A stretch of DNA of 64,000 nucleotides from the NCBI GenBank assembly GCA_023437225.1, contig JAEZGS010000010.1, positions 1-64,000 of the forward strand, read 5' to 3'. The DNA comes from Bacteroidota bacterium. Its GTDB lineage: Bacteria > Bacteroidota > Bacteroidia > Chitinophagales > Chitinophagaceae. This document shows positions 12,573 through 21,471 of the stretch, in pieces (positions within the stretch are counted from its first letter, which is position 1; each line of letters opens with the position of its first letter). The notes under the pieces are model-generated. The model saw nothing but the letters and a program-made list of their open reading frames with translations, was not told the origin of the DNA and did no database searches. The position numbers and the translations under genes are program-made.

Positions 12573-13157
12573 ATGGATATGAATCGGAATTCTTTCCTGA
12601 GAACATGCCTGCCAGCAGTTGGATTACTTGCTGCATCCAAACCAGCTTTTTCCCAGGGAACTGAAAGAAATAGAATTGAAAAAGGTTTGAAAGTTAATGC
12701 TGGTAAGGACCGAAACGCAAAGCCGATTTCGCTTTTTGAAGGAGATACGTTTTATACAAAAGTTTCGGCAAAAGATTCTGACGGTGACATTTATGTTTTT
12801 GAGAGTACTAGAAAGAAAGAAGGAGGTCCGTCCTATCATTTACACTATGATCAGGATGAGTTCTGGTATATCATCAAAGGGAGATTTTTGTTTAAAGTTG
12901 GAGAAGAGACGTTTGAAGCCAAGGCGGGGGATACGGTTTTTGGGCCCCGAATGGTGCCACATGCCTTTTCAAAGGTGGGAAATGGAGAGGGGAAGATTCT
13001 GATGTTTTTTCAACCCGCGGGAAAAATGGAGGAGATGTTTAGAAAAATAAGCGAAGGTGCAACTAAGAATATGACAGAAGATGAAATGAACAGCTTTAGA
13101 CAAGAGCATGGCATTAAGAAGGTTGGCCCCGCACTTAAGCATTTCAAAAAATGGTAG
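12573..13157 (+). CDS. Exported cupin-domain protein
   Basis: 194 residues (or 192 from ATG 12579). A twin-arginine-like or Sec signal (NRNSFLRTCLPAVGLLAASK) ends near PAFSQ. A single cupin barrel spans about residues 55-150, with the metal-binding motif 1 as HLHYDQDEFWYIIKG and motif 2 around GPRMVPHAFSKVG. Cupins of this quercetinase-like class bind one metal ion; the reaction here is unknown. A gene for a DHFR-like reductase follows 61 bases on. Confidence 0.82.
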   Translation: MDMNRNSFLRTCLPAVGLLAASKPAFSQGTERNRIEKGLKVNAGKDRNAKPISLFEGDTFYTKVSAKDSDGDIYVFESTRKKEGGPSYHLHYDQDEFWYIIKGRFLFKVGEETFEAKAGDTVFGPRMVPHAFSKVGNGEGKILMFFQPAGKMEEMFRKISEGATKNMTEDEMNSFRQEHGIKKVGPALKHFKKW

Positions 13158-13218
13158 GAATTCAGCACGTAACAGGAGGTGACTGCTCTCAAAATTAAAA
13201 TCGAAAAAATAGTAGGGA

Positions 13219-13782
13219 ATGAGAAAACTTATCATGTGGAACGTCATAACCCTTGACGGTTATTTTGAAGGAAAAGAAAGTTGGGACTTGTCATTCCACA
13301 ATATTATCTGGGGTGAGGAACTTGAAAACATAAGTCTCGAACAACTTCACTCTGCAGACTATCTTGTATTTGGTCGCGCCACTTATGAAGGTATGGCGGC
13401 TTATTGGACAAAAGCAGAAGCTGAATCTTCGGAGCAAGAAATTGCTAAGTTGATGAACAGCCTGCCAAAGCTTGTCATTTCTAAAACCCTTAAATCGGCA
13501 GATTGGAACAACACGACAATTGTTCGGGAAAATGCTTCTGAAGAAATTCAAAAACTAAAGGAACAAGGAGGAAGAGACATATATGTTTTTGGTAGTGCAA
13601 ACCTTTCAGAGACGTTCATAAAAGATAATCTATTTGACGAATATCGTATCGGAGTTGCACCAGTAATTTTGGGTAATGGCCGGCCGCTATTCAGCAAGGA
13701 TATCGGCACAATGAAGTTGTCACTCGTTTCCACACAGCAACTTGAGACAGGTGGAGTTATTTTGAAATACTCTAAACATTAG
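13219..13782 (+). CDS. RibD C-terminal / dihydrofolate-reductase-like protein, copy 1
   Basis: 187 residues of the DHFR-like family: start RKLIMWNVITLDGYFEG, NADPH-loop region LVFGRATYEGMAAYW, central KLVISKTLKSADWNN, Rossmann strand GGRDIYVFGSANLSETFI, and the end VAPVILGNGRPLFSKD. Such stand-alone enzymes are NADPH-dependent reductases of unknown substrate, not the folate enzyme. This is one of three intact copies and one broken copy within 11 kb. Confidence 0.88.
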   Translation: MRKLIMWNVITLDGYFEGKESWDLSFHNIIWGEELENISLEQLHSADYLVFGRATYEGMAAYWTKAEAESSEQEIAKLMNSLPKLVISKTLKSADWNNTTIVRENASEEIQKLKEQGGRDIYVFGSANLSETFIKDNLFDEYRIGVAPVILGNGRPLFSKDIGTMKLSLVSTQQLETGGVILKYSKH

Positions 13783-13811
13783 GGAAATTCAAAACCAAAA
13801 AAACAAGTCAA

Positions 13812-14777
13812 ATGCATAGACGTAAATTTCTTATTAACAGCACAATTTTCACAGGGTTTTTTCCCTTAATTCCTTTCAATAAAATGATAAGCCCAAATAT
13901 GGCTTTCTCTGTAGCTGATGTAGTTAGATTTCAAGTAGGGAAGATCAATTGTACTGTGTTGCGAGACCTTATGTTCAAATATTTGGCAAAGGATTTTTTC
14001 ATTAATGCCCAACAGGAAGATCTGGAACGAGAATTGGCTAAATACCGTTTGAGTCCGGACAATATTCCGTCGCCATTTATTGCGATGTTACTTCAATACG
14101 ATGAAAAAAAAATTCTGATTGACACAGGTATAGGGTTTTTAGAAAAACCTCTGTTATTCAGAGGCACTACTTATACATTCAAAGGCAGGTTACATCAGTT
14201 GTTGGAACAGGAAAAAATAAGTAAAGAAGATATTACTGATGTAATCATCACACATTTTCATCCAGACCATATCGGCGGAATCTTTTCAGAGACAGGAAAA
14301 CTGAATTTCCCGAATGCGCAGTTTCACATGCATGAAGAAGAATGGAACTACTGGCACACTTCAAAGTCAGATGGGCAGCCCGACTTGTTCAAATATTTTA
14401 TTGAGAAGAACATTACACCGCTAAGAAATTTTAATCTTAATTTATTTAAACGCGACTTTGTCAATCTATTTCCCGGAGTGACTGCATTGAAAGCTGATGG
14501 ACATACACCAGGGCAGGTGGCACTGGACATTCAATCAGATAGCGCGCACTTGTTATATATTTCAGATGCCTTTCTTCATCCTCTTCATATAGAAAGATTA
14601 AACTGGCAAACTAATTATGACCTGGACCACGAAAAGGCGAAACACTCGAGGATAAAACTCATTGAATTGGCATACAAAAATAATATGCTGGTGAATGCTT
14701 TCCACTTTGATTTTCCCGGGCTCGGAAGAATAACTAAATTGAAAAACAGTTGGGGGTGGAATTACTTAGAGGAGTAA
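13812..14777 (+). CDS. Exported MBL-fold metallo-hydrolase
   Basis: 321 residues with a signal region at residues 1-20 (HRRKFLINSTIFTGFFPLIP). The zinc motif HFHPDHIGG begins at His148 (His148, His150, Asp152, His153); HTPGQVALD provides the next His, and ISDAFLHP and FHFDFPGLG the remaining ligands. The family includes lactonases, glyoxalase II-like and other hydrolases; residue context (a bulky leader and the GQVAL strand) is close to quorum-quenching lactonase-like members, but the substrate cannot be fixed. It follows the DHFR-like gene by 29 bases. Confidence 0.88.
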   Translation: MHRRKFLINSTIFTGFFPLIPFNKMISPNMAFSVADVVRFQVGKINCTVLRDLMFKYLAKDFFINAQQEDLERELAKYRLSPDNIPSPFIAMLLQYDEKKILIDTGIGFLEKPLLFRGTTYTFKGRLHQLLEQEKISKEDITDVIITHFHPDHIGGIFSETGKLNFPNAQFHMHEEEWNYWHTSKSDGQPDLFKYFIEKNITPLRNFNLNLFKRDFVNLFPGVTALKADGHTPGQVALDIQSDSAHLLYISDAFLHPLHIERLNWQTNYDLDHEKAKHSRIKLIELAYKNNMLVNAFHFDFPGLGRITKLKNSWGWNYLEE

Positions 14778-14917
14778 AGGTCCTATGTCAATTTTGCGGC
14801 GCCTGTATTACTGAATAAACCTTAGTTTTATGCACACAAGTCATCAAAGCTTAATTGGACTGTGCGCCATTCAAACCTGGCTTGGCACGCTTGAGCCTCT
14901 CATAATTTAATCGACTC

Positions 14918-15319
14918 ATGAAAATCAACACAAAGCTTCTCATGGCCTGCAGTGCCGTTTCACTTGCCCTAATGGGTCTTCCGCTCATATTCCTCCCGGC
15001 CGAAATCGCAGGTTATCTTAAGATTAGCTCGACATTTGTGATCCAACTGTTCATCCAAATCGTAGGTGCTCTTTACTTTGCATTTGCCATGCTCAACTGG
15101 ATGGCTAAGCGAAATGTAATGGGTGGAATTTATAATCGACCAATTGTCATCGCCAACGTTGCACACTTTATGGTAGTCGGCCTGACACTACTCAAAAGTC
15201 TTTTAAAGCAGCCGGATCTTCCTTCAACCATCTGGGCTGTTACCATATTATATACGCTTTTTGCTGCGTTCTTTATCATCGTTCTCTTCCAATCACCCGT
15301 CACTAATAAGACATCCTGA
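14918..15319 (+). CDS. Four-helix membrane protein, function unknown
   Basis: 133 residues with four hydrophobic segments (about 5-25, 40-60, 75-95, 105-125). It reads like the small DoxX-like or unclassified membrane proteins common in Bacteroidota, but no signature residues are present. No operon partner; the next gene starts 141 bases downstream. Confidence 0.6.
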   Translation: MKINTKLLMACSAVSLALMGLPLIFLPAEIAGYLKISSTFVIQLFIQIVGALYFAFAMLNWMAKRNVMGGIYNRPIVIANVAHFMVVGLTLLKSLLKQPDLPSTIWAVTILYTLFAAFFIIVLFQSPVTNKTS

Positions 15320-15460
15320 ATCTATAACGGATATCTTTCACCACAAGCTCTTTCCATTTCCACCCGATAATGTCAAAATCTACCCCGTATTTTGTCGCGT
15401 TCATACCTCACAAAAATCCTCACTTAGTAGTACGTTTAAGCTTTCAAACCTTTAATATCT

Positions 15461-15895
15461 ATGGCACTAATCAATCCCCACATCAATTTCAATGGAAATG
15501 CTGAAGAAGCGTTTACCTTTTACAAATCAGTTTTCGGCGGTGAATTTTCACGAGTTGTTCGATTCAAAGATCTCTCGATTTCTGGCTTTCAGCTTTCAGA
15601 CAAGGAAGCAAATAAGATAATGCACATTGCCCTGCCAATCGGTCAAAACACTCTAATGGGTAATGACGTTCCTGAGTTCATGGGGCAGGTGAACGAAAAT
15701 GAAAACCGCTCCAAGATTTCCATTAGCACAGAGAGCCGCGATGAGGCCGAAAAAGTATTCAATGGACTTTGTGCTGGTGGCAACGTGGAGATGCCTATGG
15801 AAGACAGCCCCTGGGGAACATATTTTGGTATGTTCAGGGATAAGTATGGCATTGAATGGATGGTAGAGTTCGATGCTAATCATCGTAAAGGATAA
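15461..15895 (+). CDS. VOC/PhnB-like glyoxalase-superfamily protein
   Basis: 144 residues. Opening MALINPHINFNGNAEEAFTF with the KSVFGGEF loop is the signature of the PhnB/3-demethylubiquinone-like branch of the VOC superfamily, and the end is GTYFGMFRDKYGIEWMVEFD. The two beta-alpha-beta-beta-beta modules are both present. Members are small-molecule dioxygenases, isomerases or binding proteins; the substrate is unknown. It lies 21 bases before the broken DHFR-like gene. Confidence 0.88.
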   Translation: MALINPHINFNGNAEEAFTFYKSVFGGEFSRVVRFKDLSISGFQLSDKEANKIMHIALPIGQNTLMGNDVPEFMGQVNENENRSKISISTESRDEAEKVFNGLCAGGNVEMPMEDSPWGTYFGMFRDKYGIEWMVEFDANHRKG

Positions 15896-15916
15896 TCGAT
15901 AAACCTTTCGATCATT

Positions 15917-16204
15917 ATGAGGAAAGTAATTGCAGCGATCAATATGACGATAGATGGATATTGCGACCATACTGCAGGTATCGCTGATGAGCAACTGCAT
16001 GAGCATTACTCTGAACTTCTCAATAATTCAGGAGTTGTATTATATGGCCGGATCACTTATCGAATTTCAAATTTGTATTCATCCGGTCGTGGAGGGCAGG
16101 GGACTACCATTGTTCCATCAAATAAAGGACAGGATAGTCTTTAAACTTGCCGGGTCGAAATCGTTAACCTCCGGGGGACGATATTATATTATCAACCGTC
16201 GTAG
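15917..16204 (+). pseudogene. Decayed DHFR-like protein (large internal deletion plus frameshift)
   Basis: The start reads as a normal family member (RKVIAAINMTIDGYCDHTAG and VVLYGRITY), then about 100 codons are missing and the C-terminal part continues in a second frame: IEFQICIHPVVEGRGLPLF, then DRIVFKLAGSKSLTSGG. A further shift restores the first frame for TILYYQPS and TAG at 16202-16204. The deletion joint lies at CACTTATCGAATT (about 16053-16065). The tyrosine recombinase gene is 47 bases away in the opposite orientation. Confidence 0.8.
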
Positions 16205-16205
16205 T

Positions 16206-16239
16206 CATCGCAATGCCACTATCCAGGGACATTGCGATG
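16206..16239. repeat. Perfect 10-bp inverted repeat beside the recombinase gene
   Basis: CATCGCAATG (16206-16215) and CATTGCGATG (16230-16239) are exact reverse complements separated by 14 bases. It lies between the pseudogene end and the 3' end of the recombinase gene. It can serve as a bidirectional hairpin terminator, though no T-run follows, or it may be a recombinase binding site. I cannot separate these from sequence alone. Confidence 0.55.
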
Positions 16240-16251
16240 TTGTTCACCGCT

Positions 16252-17160
16252 TTAGTGAATGTTGTAGAGCGTGTCCAGTGGACTGTGCACCTGCTTCGAT
16301 GTTACCTGGGCAACATTGAGATAAACGAGCGTCTGTACCATATCCGCATGCCCCAGTAAACGTTGTATGGTACTTATGTCGACACCTTCTTCGAGCAAAT
16401 GAGTGGCAAAACTGTGGCGAAGGGTATGCATACTTACCTGTTTTCTAATTTCTGTTTTTTGAACAGCCTTTGCAATAATATATTGAATGGTTCTTCGACC
16501 CATAGGTTTGCCCGGGGTCATCCCTTCGAATAAAAATTGCTTGGGTTCTACTTCATTCATATAGTGTGGCAGTCTTTCTGTAAGAAGCTTTGATAAGATC
16601 ACACAACGCTGCTTTCGTCCTTTACCATGGCGAATGTGCACCTGCCTACGATGCAAGTCCACATCTGTTATTTTGATCAATCGAAGCTCATTCATGCGCA
16701 ATCCGCCTGCATACGCGAATGCGAGTAAAATGCGATGCTTCAGGTTGACAGGCGCTCTGAATAATTCCCTGCATTCCTTCCGGGATAAGACGATCGGCAG
16801 TTTTCTTTCTTTTTTAATGGCTGGCATCCGAATCGCCTTTTCCTCCATATCAAACAATCGAAACCAATAACGCAAGCCATACACGGCATGTTTGAAATAG
16901 GATAACGAACATTTTTCGTGTACCATTTTCCGATACAGGAATGCATTGATATCTTCCACACTGACCTTGTGCGGTACGCAATTGAAATGCAGCGCTATGT
17001 AGGCAAGACTGCGACTATAATTTGTAATTAGCCCCATACTGCTTTGCTGCAGTGTGGTTTTTTCCAGAAACCTGCCATACGCGGTTAGAAATCCGGGTAC
17101 ATTTTCCTTTGCCTGCGATAAAACGGTCTTGCCCCGCTTTGATTTTGCCTTAGCTTCCAT
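16252..17160 (-). CDS. Tyrosine recombinase (XerC/D-like; type found beside IS91 transposases)
   Basis: 302 residues with an N-terminal SAM-like core-binding domain (about 20-105) and a catalytic domain (about 120-285). Catalytic residues are all visible: Arg155 in GGLRMNELR, Lys180, His245-x-x-Arg248 in HTLRHSFATHLL, His271 in LLGH, and Tyr280. The end (VTSKQVHSPLDTL) resembles the integrase-like proteins encoded next to IS91-family transposases in Bacteroidota. No transposase is adjacent. The extra alpha-helix that marks integron integrases between the second and third conserved patches is not seen, so it is probably not IntI. Confidence 0.85.
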   Translation of the reverse strand: MEAKAKSKRGKTVLSQAKENVPGFLTAYGRFLEKTTLQQSSMGLITNYSRSLAYIALHFNCVPHKVSVEDINAFLYRKMVHEKCSLSYFKHAVYGLRYWFRLFDMEEKAIRMPAIKKERKLPIVLSRKECRELFRAPVNLKHRILLAFAYAGGLRMNELRLIKITDVDLHRRQVHIRHGKGRKQRCVILSKLLTERLPHYMNEVEPKQFLFEGMTPGKPMGRRTIQYIIAKAVQKTEIRKQVSMHTLRHSFATHLLEEGVDISTIQRLLGHADMVQTLVYLNVAQVTSKQVHSPLDTLYNIH

Positions 17161-17249
17161 AAAGATTGTAATTAAGAAACTAAGTTCGGCCTTGATCTTA
17201 TCATCGTCTCAACTGCAATGCTGCAGTGAGCGATCACGTAAATTTTTTT

Positions 17250-17930
17250 TTATTGATTCACTATCCTGCCGTCTTCCATCTCGATGATCCGATGCGTGTT
17301 GGAGGCAAATTCGGGATCGTGCGTAACGATCAGTAATGTTTGTTGGTATTGATCACATAGCTTCTTAAAAATATCAAACACCAACTGACTGTTTTTCTTG
17401 TCGAGGTTGCCCGTTGGCTCATCGCCCATAATTATAAGTGGATCGTTTATCAACGCTCTTGCTATCGCTACTCGCTGCTTCTCTCCCCCTGAAAGCTGGT
17501 TCGGCTGCTTGTTGGCAAGTTTTTCAATACCCAGCACATTCAACCACTTCAATGCATTGTTTCGAATTTCCTTCTCCGAAAACCTGTTGAGCTTCAAACC
17601 CGGCAGCATCACATTCTTTACAACATCAAATTCATTTAACAGGTAGTGAAACTGGAATACAAATCCAATCTTCTCGTTTCGAACTTCGGCAAGACGAGAT
17701 CCATGTTTTCCGCTCATGAGTTCCCCGTCGATCAACAGGCTACCCTCATAATCTGTATCCATTGTCGATAATACATACAACAACGTCGACTTCCCGCAAC
17801 CTGATTTTCCCATAATCGCAATGAACTCACCCTTATCTACCTCGAAACTTACATCCTTCAACACAGGAACATCAACATGATCATGAAATGTCTTATTAAT
17901 GTGCTTTGCTTCAAGTACGGTGTTCTTCAT
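17250..17930 (-). CDS. ABC transporter ATP-binding protein, MacB/LolD type
   Basis: 226 residues. Walker A is GKSGCGKST (41-49), the signature is LSGGEKQR, Walker B is PLIIMGDEPT, followed by the H-loop VTHD. It powers the permease encoded just upstream, with which it is separated by one base, in the order adaptor, permease, ATPase. This composition fits tripartite efflux or lipoprotein-type transport. It is the last gene of the operon. Confidence 0.93.
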   Translation of the reverse strand: MKNTVLEAKHINKTFHDHVDVPVLKDVSFEVDKGEFIAIMGKSGCGKSTLLYVLSTMDTDYEGSLLIDGELMSGKHGSRLAEVRNEKIGFVFQFHYLLNEFDVVKNVMLPGLKLNRFSEKEIRNNALKWLNVLGIEKLANKQPNQLSGGEKQRVAIARALINDPLIIMGDEPTGNLDKKNSQLVFDIFKKLCDQYQQTLLIVTHDPEFASNTHRIIEMEDGRIVNQ

Positions 17931-17931
17931 T

Positions 17932-19191
17932 TTATTTTCCTCTTATGATAATAACAGGATCCACCTTACTTGCCTTTGCGGCGGGGAAAAGGCCGGCAAA
18001 ATAGGTAGTTACCAAAGAAAACGTAATACCGATCAGGTAGTACACAGGATTGTAATTTACCGGGTAGCTCGTAACTGTAGGAAGCGAAGGAAAGTCGAAA
18101 GGAATGGCATCGATGATCATCGACAACAGGTACCCGAACAATAGTCCAACCGTTCCTCCGAAAAAACCAATGCTTAATGCAATCATCAGGAAGATTTCTT
18201 TTACATCTCTACCTGAAAACCCGGTCGCTTTCAGAATGGCAATCGAATCCATTTTTTCATAGATCATCATATTTAAAATATTGTAGATGCCGAATCCTGC
18301 AACGATCAAAAGCGTGATCCCGACGACGTAAGAAATAAGCGTCCGGATGGAACTTCCGGTTTGAAATTCACTGTTGGCAGTTTGTATGTCTATGGCTTGT
18401 AGGCTGAATAGTTGTTTATATTCTTTCGCCATCGGTGGCGCATTTTCAATATCGTATAATTTCACCTGCACATCTGTAAAGTAAGTTGAAGGTTTTGCCA
18501 ATATCTTCTGTGCGGTTTGCAAAGACGTATATGCCTGAACCTTGTCAAGATCTCTTATGCCCGACTGATAGTATGCGATGAGCTTCAACGAAAATACTTC
18601 GCCGGATGGAGTTGTTACATATACAACATCGCCAATGCTCACCAATAACTGGTCGGCCAGCGCCTTGCCCAGAATGATCGTGTTCGGAATAATATTCAGA
18701 TCACTTGCCGAACCACTGCTGACATAATCAAAAAAATTGAACAGTCTTTCTTCTTCATCTGCGTCGATCCCGTCAATTACACCCGCGATGCGTACACTTC
18801 CTTCATTGAAAAAGGCCGCAGAGTGAATTCGCGGGGTGATACCAAGAACTCTTTTATCATCCCTGATGGTCTTGATTATTGCCTGGCTGTTATAAATCTC
18901 TTCGCGACTGTTAGGTGCTTTTATTGATGAAATGAAATGATAATGATCCTTATAAATTGATGTTCGGGAAATGGGCTGATCAGGATTTCTTTCGATCTCA
19001 TTATATAACCGTATATGAGGAGTTCTGTTTAGTATCAGCCCGTCAAGTAACTGATTCAGACCGGTCATGAAGCTGAGTAAAGTAATGAACATGGTAATGC
19101 TGAAGGTAACACCGATAGCCGCGATAAGTGTCTGTTTCCATCTTGCCTTTAAGAGTGACGCAGCAATATTCGCATTCAATCTATAGTTCAT
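17932..19191 (-). CDS. ABC transporter permease, MacB/FtsX family
   Basis: 419 residues: an N-terminal membrane helix (about 17-40), a large periplasmic domain (about 50-280), and three C-terminal helices around 290-315, 335-365 and 385-410, ending with FPAAKASKVDPVIIIRGK, the usual FtsX/MacB tail. The arrangement is that of mechanotransmission-type ABC permeases. It overlaps the adaptor gene by four bases and sits directly before the ATPase. Confidence 0.92.
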   Translation of the reverse strand: MNYRLNANIAASLLKARWKQTLIAAIGVTFSITMFITLLSFMTGLNQLLDGLILNRTPHIRLYNEIERNPDQPISRTSIYKDHYHFISSIKAPNSREEIYNSQAIIKTIRDDKRVLGITPRIHSAAFFNEGSVRIAGVIDGIDADEEERLFNFFDYVSSGSASDLNIIPNTIILGKALADQLLVSIGDVVYVTTPSGEVFSLKLIAYYQSGIRDLDKVQAYTSLQTAQKILAKPSTYFTDVQVKLYDIENAPPMAKEYKQLFSLQAIDIQTANSEFQTGSSIRTLISYVVGITLLIVAGFGIYNILNMMIYEKMDSIAILKATGFSGRDVKEIFLMIALSIGFFGGTVGLLFGYLLSMIIDAIPFDFPSLPTVTSYPVNYNPVYYLIGITFSLVTTYFAGLFPAAKASKVDPVIIIRGK

Positions 19192-20267
19192 TGTGCTGGC
19201 ATTTTAATGATGTCATTTTTTCCAATGCCCTGGGTAATTTCAACACGCTGATAGTCTTTGAGACCGGTTACTACTTTTCTTTGTTCGCCGTTTTCAAGAA
19301 TAACCGTCGTGTCAGGTAAAAGGTAGTTGCGGGGAATCGTGATCGCATCCTTTTTAGTGCTGATAAGAATGTTTGCTTCGACGGTAAGGTTCGGATAGAG
19401 TTGTGGCGGTAAGGTATTGAAGATGGCTTCTACCTGGAATGATCTTGAACGTTCATTCATAATAGGAAGGATCCTTGTGATGATCGCTTCGAACACCCGT
19501 CCTTTGTACACATCCATACTCACAAAAACCTTTTGCCCGGGTTTCACTTTCGCGATATCGTATTCATCGACCTGTAATTCTAAAATAAATTCGTCCGTTG
19601 CACCAATGACTGCAACGGGAGTTTGTGGGTTAACAGATTCGCCCGGCTCTTTCAGGATGTTGTACACTCTGCCGTTCTGAGATGCCTTTACAAGATAGTC
19701 GTCGTTTACCGCATTGGATATTTGTAAATTTTTTCGCGACTGTCGGGCTGCGAAATCAATGTCGCGTCTCAAATTCTTATATCGCAGCAGCGCAGCTTCG
19801 TAAGCGGTTTTGGAGTTCTTCCATGCCAGTTCTCTTTGCTCAAGTTCGTTCCTGGTGCCGATCTCCTGTTTCCATAAATTGGCCTGGCGTTGAAAAAGAA
19901 TGGAATCCTGCACCATCTTATCACGAGCCAGATAGATATTTACCTGGAGTTCATTTAGCCTGTCGGCATTGGAGGCTTCGGAAGAGTATCTTGCGGCAAG
20001 TTGTGCGTTCTCGGCGCTTAGTTGTGACTTGTCGTTGACAAGTTTCATGATAATATCGCCTTTGCGAACGGTGTCTCCCTCTGTAACAAGATTTTCGGCA
20101 ATAATCCCGGGCACCGTGGCGAAGACCTGGTATTGATTCTTGCTCTTGATCAAACCTGAAGCATATACAGATTCAGTGATATCCTGAACTATGGGTTGTA
20201 TGACCTGTTCGTTGTTTTGATTACAAGCCGCAATCATCACCAGGAGGATCGGCAGAATGTTTTTCAT
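19188..20267 (-). CDS. Periplasmic adaptor lipoprotein (MacA/HlyD-like)
   Basis: 359 residues with a lipobox at Cys15 (VMIAAC), so it is probably anchored in the inner membrane. It has a barrel-sandwich (lipoyl) part (FATVPGIIAENLVTEGDTV), a helical hairpin at about 80-165, the second lipoyl half (GRVYNILKEPGESVNPQTPV) and a beta-barrel. It is the first gene of the operon and would link the permease to an outer-membrane channel, which is not encoded here. Transcription is divergent from the PKD lipoprotein gene. Confidence 0.92.
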   Translation of the reverse strand: MKNILPILLVMIAACNQNNEQVIQPIVQDITESVYASGLIKSKNQYQVFATVPGIIAENLVTEGDTVRKGDIIMKLVNDKSQLSAENAQLAARYSSEASNADRLNELQVNIYLARDKMVQDSILFQRQANLWKQEIGTRNELEQRELAWKNSKTAYEAALLRYKNLRRDIDFAARQSRKNLQISNAVNDDYLVKASQNGRVYNILKEPGESVNPQTPVAVIGATDEFILELQVDEYDIAKVKPGQKVFVSMDVYKGRVFEAIITRILPIMNERSRSFQVEAIFNTLPPQLYPNLTVEANILISTKKDAITIPRNYLLPDTTVILENGEQRKVVTGLKDYQRVEITQGIGKNDIIKMPAQ

Positions 20268-20507
20268 GTATTGAAGTTAGTAAGGACTGAATAATGGGCC
20301 AGCAAAAAAATGCAATTGAAATTTTTCTTTATGTCCAGTTAACGTGTAAATAACCTGGATACTGAAGCGGAAGCGCCGCTTCAAATTTTAATGCGAAATG
20401 ATCAGGTCCAGCCTCGATTTAAGCATCAATTTTTATGTTGAACTGTTACCTTCGCGAAGTACTTCGAAACGACCCTATTTGAAACCTTAAATTAAAAATC
20501 TGTTATT
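20268..20507. promoter_or_regulatory. Divergent intergenic region with a 12-bp palindrome
   Basis: The 240 bases between the efflux operon and the PKD gene must hold promoters for both. CGAAGTACTTCG (20455-20466) is a perfect palindrome 42 bases before the PKD start and is a possible operator. No regulator gene is nearby, so the binding protein is unknown. Confidence 0.4.
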
Positions 20508-21239
20508 ATGAAAACGAAAGCATTTTGTTTCGTAGCAATTGTATTTGCTACAATTATTTTTGTTAGTTGTTCAAAAAAGGACACGATCTCAAGCCCTCCT
20601 CCAGCTGCAAATTTTAGCTACTCGGGTGCAGGCCTTGCTCCAGCCAATGTTAGCTTCACGAACACTTCTTCGAATGCGACGAGTTATTCATGGGATTTTG
20701 GCGATAATGCAACTTCGTACCAGCCGAATCCCTCACATACGTATACTCAGGGCGGCGTCTATACGGTGAAACTTACTGCAACAGGAAATGGCGGCTCGCA
20801 CACTACGAGCAAAACGGTAAATATCAGTAACCCGTCTAGCGTAAAAATCACTGCAATTAAAGTTGTGCAAATGCCCTTTACTAGTGCGAATGGTGGGGGT
20901 TGGGACACTAATTCTGGACCGGATGTTACATATTCTTTAACCGATGTAAACGACAATCTTGTCATTGAGTCATCGACATACTTTGCAAATGTCGTTGCGG
21001 GCAACTTGCCGTTATCGTTTCCCCTTGATCCGCTTTTTCAAATCACGAATTTCGCTACGACGTATAAAGTGAGACTTTGGGATTATGATGGGGATGATTT
21101 TCCGGCGAACCTGGACGATTTTATAGGTGGTTACACATTCAATCTAACTGAAGCCGCACGATCTGGTTACCCGTCTACATATACGCTGTATTTGAGCGGC
21201 AATCCGGTAAAAATCGAGCTTTCTCTTCAATGGCAGTAG
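20508..21239 (+). CDS. Lipoprotein with a PKD domain
   Basis: 243 residues. Signal with lipobox at Cys21 (IIFVSC). A PKD domain spans about residues 33-108 with the classic SYSWDFGDNATS and HTYTQGGVYTVKLTAT. The C-terminal part (112-243) has beta-strands and an acidic DYDGDDFPANLDDFIGG, which resembles a calcium-binding C2-like fold. Surface or periplasmic protein, likely for binding or structural roles. A strong hairpin terminator follows 84 bases after the stop. Confidence 0.85.
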   Translation: MKTKAFCFVAIVFATIIFVSCSKKDTISSPPPAANFSYSGAGLAPANVSFTNTSSNATSYSWDFGDNATSYQPNPSHTYTQGGVYTVKLTATGNGGSHTTSKTVNISNPSSVKITAIKVVQMPFTSANGGGWDTNSGPDVTYSLTDVNDNLVIESSTYFANVVAGNLPLSFPLDPLFQITNFATTYKVRLWDYDGDDFPANLDDFIGGYTFNLTEAARSGYPSTYTLYLSGNPVKIELSLQWQ

Positions 21240-21323
21240 GCGACGATACTTTTTATAGTTAAGAGTACTTGTGTTTTTCTTGTTTCTTAGAATCAGAAAC
21301 TGCAACTATATCAACAATAGTCT

Positions 21324-21360
21324 AGGGACGATAAACTTAATGTTTGTCGTCCCTTTCTTC
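21324..21360 (+). terminator. Rho-independent terminator downstream of the PKD lipoprotein gene
   Basis: AGGGACGATAAAC (21324-21336), five-base loop, GTTTGTCGTCCCT (21342-21354): a 13-bp stem with one G-T wobble, followed by the T-rich TTTCTTC. Confidence 0.8.
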
Positions 21361-21471
21361 ATTAAATGAGTTATGACCTACTCGGTAAATTGATTAATTT
21401 TCTATCACTGATGATTTTTCAATTGGAATAAGCCAAGGCACTTCAGTTGATACACAGAAATTCAAACGAAT

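Noticed and set aside
16252..17160. Naming the recombinase IntI
   Set aside because: The IntI-specific extra helix between the second and third conserved patches is not visible, and the C-terminal end resembles IS91-associated recombinases.
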